DNA of 47,741 bases from assembly GCA_016842085.1 (NCBI GenBank), contig JAEVEX010000058.1, forward strand, positions 1-47,741, written 5' to 3'. This DNA comes from Candidatus Thermoflexus tengchongensis. GTDB lineage: Bacteria; Chloroflexota; Anaerolineae; Thermoflexales; Thermoflexaceae. Below the pieces are notes generated by a model. It was not told where the DNA came from and made no database searches. It saw only the letters and a program-made list of their open reading frames with translations. This document shows, piece after piece, positions 16,022 through 23,855 of the stretch. The stretch's first letter is position 1, and the number at the start of each line of letters is the position of its first letter. The position numbers and the translations under genes were made by a program.

Positions 16022-16939
16022 TTGGCGGATCGCCGCTTCACTGGCCAGCGGTGGGAGGCATCTCTGGGCCTGTATGACTACCAGGCGCGCTTCTATGACC
16101 CGGCCCTGGGCCACTTCCTCCAGCCCGATCCCCTGGTCCCGGAGCCGGGGAACCCGCAGGCCCTCAACCGGTATGCCTATGTTTACAACAACCCCTTACG
16201 CTACACCGACCCCAGCGGGCATTGCGCCCTGCTGGAGGAGCAGGCCAGCGGGCTCTGTGTTCGCTTCACCCCCGAAGGCACCCTGCACATCGTCCAGGGC
16301 GGCTCGGTCTTCGTCAATTGGGTGGAAGTGGCCCTCGCTAATGCCCTGCTCTCCGGAAACCCCCGTTACCTGGAGAACCTCCCCAATGGAGCCGGATGGG
16401 CCATCGCCCCATCCCTTTCCCGGGTGAGGACAGAGCTGGAAGAAGCCAATGGGGAGGGATCCACCAGGGGGCTGGGGTTGGATCCCTTATGGCTGTTGGG
16501 GCTGGCAATGGCAGCGGGGAAAGCGGGGGAAGATCCTGCAGGTCCGCCCCCGGTATGGCTCGAGCTGGTCCCCCCGAAATACCGGGAGACCGTAGCCCGA
16601 CCCTTCCAGGGCACCCCCCAGGTCATCACCCTCCAGGAAGACTTGATCGTCTATCGCCACTGGGGAGGCGAGGCTCGCGAGACAGGATCTCCCTGGTTTT
16701 CTCCGAAACCCTACGTTCGACCAGGGAACGCTCGGCGTTATCTGGCTCTCCCACCATGGAATACAGCAGAGAGGATCTCGGTGTTCCGAATTCCAGCCGG
16801 CACCACTGTTATCATTGGAAGGGTAGCTCCGCAAGTTGAAAGCTATGGACCTTACGCAACTGGAGGAGGTATCCAGATTTATCTTCCCCGCCCTGAAGCG
16901 GCAGTTTTAATTGGACCCCTGGATCTAACTGGACGCTAA
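16022..16939 (+). CDS. Orphan Rhs tip 3 with unassigned toxin
   Basis: It restarts at DRRFTGQRWEASLGLYDYQ about 13 nt after the previous immunity stop. It runs through [36 protein letters not shown], then a linker and a C-terminal domain: VYRHWGGEARETGSPWFS, PGNARRYLALP, then TTVIIGRVAPQ and YATGGGIQIYL. The WGG...SPWFS pattern with a terminal GGG-Q strand looks like an ADP-ribosyl/RES-fold toxin, but I would not insist on this. The only upstream start is a TTG at 16022 without an RBS, so it is probably not expressed by itself. Confidence 0.68.
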   Translation: MADRRFTGQRWEASLGLYDYQARFYDPALGHFLQPDPLVPEPGNPQALNRYAYVYNNPLRYTDPSGHCALLEEQASGLCVRFTPEGTLHIVQGGSVFVNWVEVALANALLSGNPRYLENLPNGAGWAIAPSLSRVRTELEEANGEGSTRGLGLDPLWLLGLAMAAGKAGEDPAGPPPVWLELVPPKYRETVARPFQGTPQVITLQEDLIVYRHWGGEARETGSPWFSPKPYVRPGNARRYLALPPWNTAERISVFRIPAGTTVIIGRVAPQVESYGPYATGGGIQIYLPRPEAAVLIGPLDLTGR

Positions 16940-16949
16940 GGAGGCAAAC

Positions 16950-17243
16950 ATGGAGGAAGAGCTCAAATTAAAGATAAAAAAAGCGATTTATGAAATTGAT
17001 AAGCGAATAATTGAGCCAAATTCCCCCAAATTATTGATATATATGCGTGAGTGGTTGCAGCAAATGATGGATGAGCTTGAGAAGCCAACACCCAACTCTC
17101 AGAAGTTACTTGGATTGGCCAGCGGGTTAGGACGGGGAGTTACAGATGATTATGAATTCTCATCAGGGCCGTTAGGAAGCCAATTATTGGAGATTGTTTC
17201 TGATATCGTTCGCATGTATGATCCTCGATTCCAAAATAAGTAA
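16950..17243 (+). CDS. Presumed immunity protein of tip 3
   Basis: A 97-aa, largely helical, charged protein (MEEELKLKIKKAIYEIDKR at the start). AAGGAGG lies 5 nt before the ATG. It starts 10 nt after the toxin stop. The gene is AT-rich. The next Rhs core copy begins only about 5 nt after its TAA. The function is inferred from position in the array. Confidence 0.52.
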   Translation: MEEELKLKIKKAIYEIDKRIIEPNSPKLLIYMREWLQQMMDELEKPTPNSQKLLGLASGLGRGVTDDYEFSSGPLGSQLLEIVSDIVRMYDPRFQNK

Positions 17244-17248
17244 TTTAT

Positions 17249-18139
17249 ATCTACGATCCCATCCTGGGCCGCTTCCTGCAACCCGACCCCATTGTGCCCG
17301 AGCCCGGCAATCCGCAGGCGCTCAACCGGTATGCCTATGTCTACCACAACCCCCTGCGCTATACCGATCCCAGCGGCCACTGCCCCTGGTGCGTGATCAT
17401 CGGATTTGGGGCCCTGATCGGCGCGGGGGTGAGCTACGGCGTTCAGGTGGCCGCGAACATCAGCCAGAACGGCCTCACCGTCCAGGCCTTCACGAATGTC
17501 AACTGGGCCGTCGTGGGGGCTGGAGCTGTGGCCGGGGCGGTGGGAGGTGCGACGTTTGGTTTGGGCACCGCGGTGTTCGGGACCGGGGCGGTGGGCACCG
17601 TGGCCGCTGGGGCTGTCAGCGGGGCCGCGGCCGGACAGGCGGCCCGGGCGACCGAAAACGTCCTCAGCGGACGAGCGATCGGGGAAGGCCTGGGAGATCC
17701 AGGAGATCTCCTGCGGGACGCAGCAATCGGCGGGGCGCTGGCCGGCATCGGATATGGGATGGGGCGGCTGGCATCGCCGGCAGCGGCGGAGGCGGCCGGA
17801 AGCCTGGAACCCCCGATGCTGCGAGCGGGACGCCTGGCCCACCAGCGGTCAGGAGTCAGATATCTGGAGGGGATTCCCCCGGAGCAGCGGCCCTTCGTGG
17901 ATATCGATCAAACCTTCGTGGACCTGACCGGCCGGCGCTTCCGCCCCGATGTCGTCAACCACGTCACCGGCGAGGTGGTGGAATTCAAACCCCAAAGCTG
18001 GTTAAAAGATGCGAAATTAAAAGCTAAAGCGGAAAACCAGGCAAAGAGTTATGCAGCTCGCTTGAACGCGTTATATGGGGACTGGCGCCGGTTGGAGGGG
18101 CTGCCGGAATACTGGTGGCGGGTGGAGTATTACCGCTGA
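17249..18139 (+). CDS. Orphan Rhs tip 4 with REase-like nuclease toxin
   Basis: The core restarts late, at IYDPILGRFLQPDPIVPEP, and runs through [19 protein letters not shown]. The pretoxin (NGLTVQAFTNVNWA, AGAVGGATFGLG, ATENVLSGRAIGEGLGDP) is homologous to tip 2. The toxin begins near MLRAGRLAHQRSGVRYL. It has FVDIDQTFVDLTG and then FRPDVVNHVTGEVVEFKP, a strand-turn-strand with Asp and Glu-x-Lys spacing expected of a PD-(D/E)XK nuclease, followed by a Lys/Ala-rich helix. A GTG at 17294 is the first formal start, without a clear RBS. It is probably a donor cassette. Confidence 0.7.
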   Translation: MYDPILGRFLQPDPIVPEPGNPQALNRYAYVYHNPLRYTDPSGHCPWCVIIGFGALIGAGVSYGVQVAANISQNGLTVQAFTNVNWAVVGAGAVAGAVGGATFGLGTAVFGTGAVGTVAAGAVSGAAAGQAARATENVLSGRAIGEGLGDPGDLLRDAAIGGALAGIGYGMGRLASPAAAEAAGSLEPPMLRAGRLAHQRSGVRYLEGIPPEQRPFVDIDQTFVDLTGRRFRPDVVNHVTGEVVEFKPQSWLKDAKLKAKAENQAKSYAARLNALYGDWRRLEGLPEYWWRVEYYR

Positions 18140-18151
18140 GGAGGCGAAGGA

Positions 18152-19072
18152 ATGAACGAGATCCGGGCGGTAGGAATGGTGATCTACACCTACGAGAGGC
18201 TGGAGCAGCGACTGGATCCCCTATGGGACTGGCTGCATCACGTGGAACAGTGGGCCGGCCGATCTTATGCGGAATTCAACTTCGCTTCCCAGGCCAGGGA
18301 GTCGCTACGAGTCTGGAAAGCCACCTCCCAGAATCTGGAGAAACTCTACCAGCGATTGCAAACAGAGCAACCATGGTCTGAAGTCCTCTTCGGATGGCCA
18401 AGAGGAGCGTTGAGGGATGAGACTATTTTAAAGCAAGGCTTACTCGTTGCTATCAAATCCCGTCCTCAACCGGAGCGGGGGATGGAAAGCTATCGCACCC
18501 CCTCCTATGTTTATCTGCAAGCTCATCCAGATGTGATCCAAGCAAGCACAGGAGGCGTGGAGGGATTTGTGAGGCTGGGGATGGCCGCCTGGGAGATCGC
18601 GGAAGGCGTATACGGCTTCATCGATGTGGAAACCGGCATCCCCCTCCAGGATGATATTTTTCGCAACGCCATCCATCTCTTTGACAGCACCGTGCCCCCC
18701 GAATATCACCGGGAGTTCCGGGCGTGGCAGGAGCTGATGCCCAAACTGGACAAGCGGGCCTGGAAGGCCTTCTGGGGCAACTTCCTGGGAGCGGAACATC
18801 TGCGCCAGCTGGGCGGTATCCAGGAATTGCGGCGCGCCGATCCCCTTTACCAGCTGCGGCCGGAATACCTGGAGCAGGCCTACCAGCGGGGGAAAGAGAT
18901 CCTCCGCGCCAGTAAGAGCTATGTCGGCTGGTATGAGCTGGCCGGAGGCGGGGTGCTGTTGACCCTTTCCGCTTCGCCCCTGGAGGGGTTGGAAAAGGAG
19001 GTCCAGGAACGGCGCGAGCGGTTGCAAGCGGTGCTGGCGCCCATCGCCCTCTCGGTGACACCAGAGGAATAA
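18152..19072 (+). CDS. Presumed immunity protein of tip 4 (FWxNFxG family)
   Basis: A 306-aa soluble protein, large for an immunity gene. It starts MNEIRAVGMVIYTYERLEQ, with GAGGAGG about 9 nt upstream, 12 nt after the toxin stop. The C-terminal half has EGVYGFIDVETGIPL, KAFWGNFLGAEHLRQLGG and GGGVLLTLSASPLEG. These align with the tip 7 immunity gene ([38 protein letters not shown]). The two are therefore one family serving two different REase-like toxins. I do not know its published name. Confidence 0.6.
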   Translation: MNEIRAVGMVIYTYERLEQRLDPLWDWLHHVEQWAGRSYAEFNFASQARESLRVWKATSQNLEKLYQRLQTEQPWSEVLFGWPRGALRDETILKQGLLVAIKSRPQPERGMESYRTPSYVYLQAHPDVIQASTGGVEGFVRLGMAAWEIAEGVYGFIDVETGIPLQDDIFRNAIHLFDSTVPPEYHREFRAWQELMPKLDKRAWKAFWGNFLGAEHLRQLGGIQELRRADPLYQLRPEYLEQAYQRGKEILRASKSYVGWYELAGGGVLLTLSASPLEGLEKEVQERRERLQAVLAPIALSVTPEE

Positions 19073-19094
19073 GCGCCCAGGGATCGTTGCCTTC

Positions 19095-19994
19095 TTCCCC
19101 ACCGACCGCCGCTTCACCGGCCAGCGGTGGGAAGCTTCCCTGGGACTCTACGATTATCGAGCGCGGTTCTATGACCCCGCCCTGGGCCGCTTCCTCCAGC
19201 CCGATCCCCTGGTCCCGGAGCCGGGGAACCCCCAGGCCCTCAACCGGTATGCCTATGTCTACAACAACCCCCTGCGCTACACCGACCCCAGCGGCCACTG
19301 GCTGGAGACCGTCTGGGACATCGCCAACATCATCTGGGATATCTACGAAATCCGCAAGGACCCCGGCAATGGGTGGAACTGGGGTGCGCTGGTGGTGGAC
19401 GTGGGGGCGGCGATCTTGCCGTTTGTGCCCGGCGGTGTCGGCGCCGTGGTGCACGGCGGCAAGGCAGCCCGGTCGGCCGTGGAAGCCGCCCGCCACGCCG
19501 ATGAGGTGGTGGATGCAGCCCGGGTGGTCGCGGAGGCAGCCACCCACGCCGATGAGGCTGTAGATGCGCTACGGGCAGCCGAACGCCTATCCCAGGCGGG
19601 GATTAGCCTGGAGCGGTTCCGCAGCGTCGGACGGGAAAGCATCCCTCGCGTCCTGGAGGCATTCGGCGATGCGATCCGACCGATGGGTGACATCCCGGAG
19701 GCATTCCGAGGTCGGCGAGTGACAACCCTGGGGCGGACGTGGGATATTGAGGCAGCAAAAGAGCTGGGCGGCTTTCGGGTGCTGGATGATCCCAACTGGA
19801 CAATCGAGCGCAACTTCGAGTGGCTGAAGGAGGCAATTGAAAATGGGGATGTGTTCTACCTCGCCTCTCCTGTGACGGAAGCGAACTTATGGAATCCTAA
19901 AAGAGGAGACGTCACGGTCTATTTGCGTGAACTTGACATGCTATTGCAAGCAGGATATCGGCGGATAGGCGATTACTTGATTCCACCCCAATAG
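19095..19994 (+). CDS. Orphan Rhs tip 5 with toxin of unknown activity
   Basis: The core restarts at FPTDRRFTGQRWEASLGLYDY about 20 nt after the tip 4 immunity stop and runs to [18 protein letters not shown]. The pretoxin differs from the other tips (DVGAAILPFVPGGVGAVVHG, then Ala/Asp-rich helices). The terminal domain has VTTLGRTWDIEAAKELGG, then ENGDVFYLASPVTEANLW, then VTVYLRELDMLLQAGYRR. I recall FYLASPVT...LRELxxLxxxGY as a recurrent uncharacterised polymorphic-toxin ending, but its reaction is unknown to me. There is no plausible start codon with an RBS near the 5' end. Confidence 0.68.
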   Translation, partial: FPTDRRFTGQRWEASLGLYDYRARFYDPALGRFLQPDPLVPEPGNPQALNRYAYVYNNPLRYTDPSGHWLETVWDIANIIWDIYEIRKDPGNGWNWGALVVDVGAAILPFVPGGVGAVVHGGKAARSAVEAARHADEVVDAARVVAEAATHADEAVDALRAAERLSQAGISLERFRSVGRESIPRVLEAFGDAIRPMGDIPEAFRGRRVTTLGRTWDIEAAKELGGFRVLDDPNWTIERNFEWLKEAIENGDVFYLASPVTEANLWNPKRGDVTVYLRELDMLLQAGYRRIGDYLIPPQ

Positions 19995-20007
19995 GAGAGA
20001 AGAGTAT

Positions 20008-20562
20008 ATGCCAGAAATGATAACAATACACGAAGCTGCCAAAATTATTAATCAGATTCCCGCTAATCATTATTGGGAAAAGAAATTACCATCTAAAGAG
20101 GATAATCTCATCTGCAAAATCTGCAGCGCCTATCAGAAAGCCTCTTCAGGTGAGCAACAAAAATTCAGGAAAGATTTGGAGACAAATGGATGGCAAGTGC
20201 TATGGTCATTCCTGAGGCGGGCAGCGATGTTAGGGGCGCGTGAGAGAATAACCCAATGGATTGTGTGTGGACTCATCAGCTTGACGATTTGTGCAGAGGA
20301 TCCTGAAACGGAACCCTATGATGTGCTCATAGATCTGGCAATTCTCTATCACAGCGCGTGCCAAGTGGGAGACCCCCGTCGGATCTTTGAAGCCGGTGTG
20401 CAACATGTGGAAGACGAGCGCATCCGACAGTTGATTCTGGGCTTTCTCGACCGCGATCCTCGAGATCAACGTCCAGAAGCAATGGGATGGGAAATCATTC
20501 AAGGACCGAGCGGCCTCATCTACCGGTTTGACGATCAGCCTATCCCGGAAGGTCATCTCTGA
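20008..20562 (+). CDS. Presumed immunity protein of tip 5
   Basis: A 184-aa soluble, helical protein starting MPEMITIHEAAKIINQ, with a HEAT/armadillo-like feel (AVLYHSACQ-type helices, DERIRQLILGFL). TAGGAGAGAAG precedes the ATG. It starts 13 nt after the toxin stop. The 5' half is AT-rich. No family is recognised; the role is inferred from position. Confidence 0.55.
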   Translation: MPEMITIHEAAKIINQIPANHYWEKKLPSKEDNLICKICSAYQKASSGEQQKFRKDLETNGWQVLWSFLRRAAMLGARERITQWIVCGLISLTICAEDPETEPYDVLIDLAILYHSACQVGDPRRIFEAGVQHVEDERIRQLILGFLDRDPRDQRPEAMGWEIIQGPSGLIYRFDDQPIPEGHL

Positions 20563-20610
20563 TTCACAGATCCTGGCACTTTAACAACTCAAGCGCGCCG
20601 TTGCGGCTCC

Positions 20611-21453
20611 TTCCCCACCGACCGTCGCTTCACCGGCCAGCGGTGGGAGGCGTCGCTGGGGCTCTACGACTACCGGGCCCGCTACTACGACCCCGCCCTG
20701 GGCCGCTTCCTCCAGCCCGACCCGCTGATTCCGCAGCTGGGGGATGTCAGGGCGTGGAACCGGTATGCCTACGTTTACAACAACCCGCTGCGCTACCTGG
20801 ATGACGGAGGGCATCTCCCGATCGTCCCCCTTCTGGTGGCCGGGGCGATCATCGCCCTCAAGGTCATCGACTACGGCTGGACGGCGTGGGATGCCTCCCA
20901 GAGCCTCCGGGTGCTGCAGGATCCCAATGCCTCGCAGGCCGCGAAGGCGGAAGCCGCCGCCAACCTGGCCCTGATCGCCGCCACCGAGGCCGCTGAGCCC
21001 GATGACCTGCTCCCGGTCGCCCTGCCCCTGGATGACCTGGCCCGGAAGGGGATCTTGAAGGCAGGTCGAGAGGTGGCCGAGGAAGCCGCCGAGCGGGCGG
21101 GGAAGGAGGCGGGCGAGGAGGCTGGTCGCCTCATCCGCCACCATATCGCCACCAACAAGAACTGGATCCGAGACCCGAGATGGTCGGAGCGATTCCACAA
21201 ACTCTTTGCCCGGGGTGGGATGACCCTGGAGGATGCGGCGAACATCGTGGAATTGCCGGCTGAGCTGCACAAGGGTCCTCATTCGCAGGCATATCATCAG
21301 TGGGTGTACCGGCGGCTGCAGGAGGCGATTGCGGGGTTAGATGATCCAACGAAGGTTCGTGCCCGGTTGGAAGCGGAATTGCGAGCCATTGCGGAGGAAC
21401 TGAAGGCCCACCCGGAATACTTGCGGAATCCGCCGATGGGAGGAGGGCGGTAA
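20611..21453 (+). CDS. Orphan Rhs tip 6 with AHH-type HNH nuclease toxin
   Basis: The core restarts at FPTDRRFTGQRWEASLGLYDY. It has a variant hinge (PLIPQLGDVRAWNRYAYVY) and YLDDGGHLPIVPLL, then the pretoxin almost identical to tip 1. The toxin begins after AGRLIRHHIATNKNWI. It continues FARGGMTLEDAANIVELP and HKGPHSQAYHQWVYRRL. The double His, the second HKGPH and the YHxxV are the hallmarks of the AHH family, an HNH/EndoVII-type nuclease. It would cleave nucleic acid in a target cell. Upstream starts lack an RBS. Its stop TAA overlaps the ATG of the next gene (TAATG). Confidence 0.78.
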   Translation, partial: FPTDRRFTGQRWEASLGLYDYRARYYDPALGRFLQPDPLIPQLGDVRAWNRYAYVYNNPLRYLDDGGHLPIVPLLVAGAIIALKVIDYGWTAWDASQSLRVLQDPNASQAAKAEAAANLALIAATEAAEPDDLLPVALPLDDLARKGILKAGREVAEEAAERAGKEAGEEAGRLIRHHIATNKNWIRDPRWSERFHKLFARGGMTLEDAANIVELPAELHKGPHSQAYHQWVYRRLQEAIAGLDDPTKVRARLEAELRAIAEELKAHPEYLRNPPMGGGR

Positions 21454-22058
21454 TGCGCTACTATGAGTGGACAGCGAACTCAGAGGGCAATTGCGTAGTT
21501 CGGGACTTCAAAGTTCGGGGATGGGAAGATGAGTTCAAGTTGCTGTGGAGGCTGGAGGAGGGGCGTCCACTGAGGGAAAGCGAATGGGACGCGGAGGCTG
21601 TGGCTTATTGGGCGGAGGATGCTCCTTTAACGGATTTGCCTTTCACCGTCCCTGATTTCGTGCTCCTTTCTCCTCGTCTGAAAGAACTTCTGGAGAGTTT
21701 GGGACTGGGCCCTGAGGTTCAGTTTCTGCCCATTCGGGTGATCGGGGAGAAGAGCGGACGGGAGGTGGGTGTTTACTATGTGGCTAACTTCCTGCGGCGC
21801 ATCCCTTGCTTGGATCTGGAACATTCCATATATGGCCGATATGGGGATCATCCGGAGGATTTCCGGGTTTTTCCTGAGAAGATTGGACAGATCCGCCATG
21901 TCTTGAAAGCAGTGTTGCGGCAAGAGGCAATTGGCGATGCCTGGTTGTTTCGGGTGGATGAGTGGGAGTATATCGTGGTGATCCATGAGGAGGTGAAGCG
22001 GGCGATGGAGGAGGCTGAGATCACCGGGTGCTGGTATCAAGAGTTAGAGGTGGTGTAG
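21453..22058 (+). CDS. Presumed immunity protein of tip 6 (Imm11/DUF1629-like)
   Basis: A 201-aa soluble protein starting MRYYEWTANSEGNC. Its middle has FTVPDFVLLSPRLKELLESL, then VQFLPIRVIGEKSG and IPCLDLEHSIYGR. This order (last strand, SxxLKxLLE, PVxV, then LDxxxS) resembles Imm11/DUF1629 or the related Imm43 families. From memory these often sit beside AHH toxins. The ATG overlaps the toxin stop (TAATG), the tightest coupling in the array, and GGAGGAGGG sits in the toxin tail as RBS. Confidence 0.62.
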   Translation: MRYYEWTANSEGNCVVRDFKVRGWEDEFKLLWRLEEGRPLRESEWDAEAVAYWAEDAPLTDLPFTVPDFVLLSPRLKELLESLGLGPEVQFLPIRVIGEKSGREVGVYYVANFLRRIPCLDLEHSIYGRYGDHPEDFRVFPEKIGQIRHVLKAVLRQEAIGDAWLFRVDEWEYIVVIHEEVKRAMEEAEITGCWYQELEVV

Positions 22059-22083
22059 GTTCAGCCCTTTAACAACCAAATAC

Positions 22084-22950
22084 CGCCGCTTCACCGGCCA
22101 GCGGTGGGAGGGGACGCTGGGCCTTTATGACTACCAGGCGCGCTTCTATGACCCGACCCTGGGCCGCTTCCTGCAACCGGACCCCATCGTGCCCGAGCCT
22201 GGCAACCCGCAGGCGCTCAACCGCTACGCCTACGTCTACAACAACCCGCTGCGCTACACCGACCCCAGCGGGCACGTCGTCCAGCTTCCCTGCCCCTGGT
22301 GCGATCGCCCCTGGATCTCCACCCAGGGCTGGCCAGGCCTCGCCGTCGGTCTGGCCAAAGGCGCCTGCGCCGTCCTGGGCTGTCAGATCGACCCCGTCAC
22401 TGGCCTCCTCTCGGGACCTTCCTATGCAGAATGGCTCCAGGCTCAGACCCTGGGCCTGGGAGGGCTGGCAAGCCCGGTCCAGACCCCCAGTGGCTGGCTG
22501 AAGGCCAGTGGAGTCGAAGTGGCCGCCGAGCTTCGAGCCCTGGGCGCACGAGGCGTGCCGGGCGTGGAGCGCCTGGCGGCGATGATTGAAGGAGGCCTGC
22601 GCGGGGCTGTCTTCCAGGGCCAGCGAGCCCTCCATTACGCCGAACAACTCCTGGGCGTCGAGGTGGAAATCGCATTTCCCAAAGGCCTCGGGCGTGTGGA
22701 CCTCCTCCTCACCGGCAACCGCATCGTCGAAACCAAAGCCTGGGAAAATTGGGAAAAACTGGGGCCTGAAATTCGGAGAAGCATCCTCAGGCAATTTGAG
22801 GAGCAGATGACGAAATACTTGAGTGATGCACGTTATACTGTGCTGGTCGAGTTCAAGGGGAGGATCCCAGAAGAAGCGCTCCAGGTGCTTCAGAAGCTGA
22901 CTCAGGACCCCCATTACACAGGGCGTCTGAACTGGACCACGGTTCCATAG
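22084..22950 (+). CDS. Orphan Rhs tip 7 with REase-like nuclease toxin
   Basis: The core restarts at RRFTGQRWEGTLGLYDYQ, runs through [17 protein letters not shown] and [19 protein letters not shown], then a linker with CPWC and a Leu/Gly-rich stretch. The toxin is at the C-terminus: HYAEQLLGVEVEIAFPKG, LGRVDLLLTGNRIVETKA, a helix, then YTVLVEFKGRIPEEAL. Asp in RVDLL and Glu-Thr-Lys in VETKA fit a PD-(D/E)XK nuclease core. The first formal start is a GTG at 22189 inside the core, so expression is doubtful. Confidence 0.72.
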   Translation, partial: RRFTGQRWEGTLGLYDYQARFYDPTLGRFLQPDPIVPEPGNPQALNRYAYVYNNPLRYTDPSGHVVQLPCPWCDRPWISTQGWPGLAVGLAKGACAVLGCQIDPVTGLLSGPSYAEWLQAQTLGLGGLASPVQTPSGWLKASGVEVAAELRALGARGVPGVERLAAMIEGGLRGAVFQGQRALHYAEQLLGVEVEIAFPKGLGRVDLLLTGNRIVETKAWENWEKLGPEIRRSILRQFEEQMTKYLSDARYTVLVEFKGRIPEEALQVLQKLTQDPHYTGRLNWTTVP

Positions 22951-22966
22951 CTGTCGGAGGAAATCA

Positions 22967-23743
22967 ATGCTCCCGCGAGATTGGGTGGAAGCCCTCGAGC
23001 TGAATCTAAGCTTTTGCGAGCGCCTGGATCCTGAACAAGGCGCTACTCAGCTGATTCGCCTGATTGATCAGCATGGAGGCAAGTTCTTGAAATTGAATCG
23101 CCGCGAAGTGGAACCTGAGCCCCTGGCAGATATGGTCAATCTCTTCGTTCCCATTGAGCACCATCTGCTCCAGCCTGATGCCATGACAGATCCCGAAAGG
23201 GGAAAAGGACAGGCTTCGTTAAGCTTCGTGCCGGAAAGCCTGTACGTGAGCATCCGCCAGAACGTTTCTTTCCCGGATCTCCAGCGGGTGGATCCAGTGG
23301 CTCTGGGCCTGCTGACCCTCGGCCGGCTCCTCTACCCGGATCTGCGCCCCATATATGGATGGATCGATGAGCCCAGTGGGAATATCCCAGAGACCTCAGA
23401 AATCGCCTCCACCCAGCTCCGATATATCTTCTGGGCCAACTTCTGGGGACCAGCGTATGTGGAGCGGTATGGGCGGGATTTTCTGCGAGGGGCGCCAGGC
23501 TGGCGGGTGGAGGAGCTCGAAGACGGGGGGATCCTGTATGTGACCACCGCCAGCTATGTGGAGTGGTGGCTGATGACCCGCCTGGACCATCTGGATCCGG
23601 AGCGCCCGCGGCTGCGGCGGTGGCTGCTCGAACGGCGCGGGCAGCTGGCCGTGCAGCGGGCCGCCATCCTGGGATATTTCCGGGCGCGCATTCCGGAAAT
23701 CGAGCTGTATTGGGCAAAGGTCGATCTGGATTGGCTTCCCTGA
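22967..23743 (+). CDS. Presumed immunity protein of tip 7 (FWxNFxG family)
   Basis: A 258-aa soluble protein starting [16 protein letters not shown]. The ATG is preceded by CGGAGGAAATCA and lies 16 nt after the toxin stop. The C-terminal half ([47 protein letters not shown]) is related to the tip 4 immunity gene. Its TGA at 23741-23743 is also the first three bases of the following core scar (TGATCCC), so the scar may have trimmed the original C-terminus. Confidence 0.6.
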   Translation: MLPRDWVEALELNLSFCERLDPEQGATQLIRLIDQHGGKFLKLNRREVEPEPLADMVNLFVPIEHHLLQPDAMTDPERGKGQASLSFVPESLYVSIRQNVSFPDLQRVDPVALGLLTLGRLLYPDLRPIYGWIDEPSGNIPETSEIASTQLRYIFWANFWGPAYVERYGRDFLRGAPGWRVEELEDGGILYVTTASYVEWWLMTRLDHLDPERPRLRRWLLERRGQLAVQRAAILGYFRARIPEIELYWAKVDLDWLP

Positions 23744-23855
23744 TCCCACCCCGGTCCCGGAGCCGGGGAACCCGCAGGCGTTGAACCGGTATGCCTATGT
23801 TTACAACAACCCGCTGCGCTACACCGACCCCAGCGGGCACTGGCTGGAGGAGCGC
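23742..23855 (+). pseudogene. Empty Rhs core scar closing the array
   Basis: A short core copy without a toxin. It reads [32 protein letters not shown], then about 200 bp of unrelated sequence. It has no RRFTGQRW part, pretoxin or immunity gene. It is open in frame with the MBL-fold gene downstream, but this is probably chance. It marks the 3' end of the array and could serve as a recombination landing site. Confidence 0.7.
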
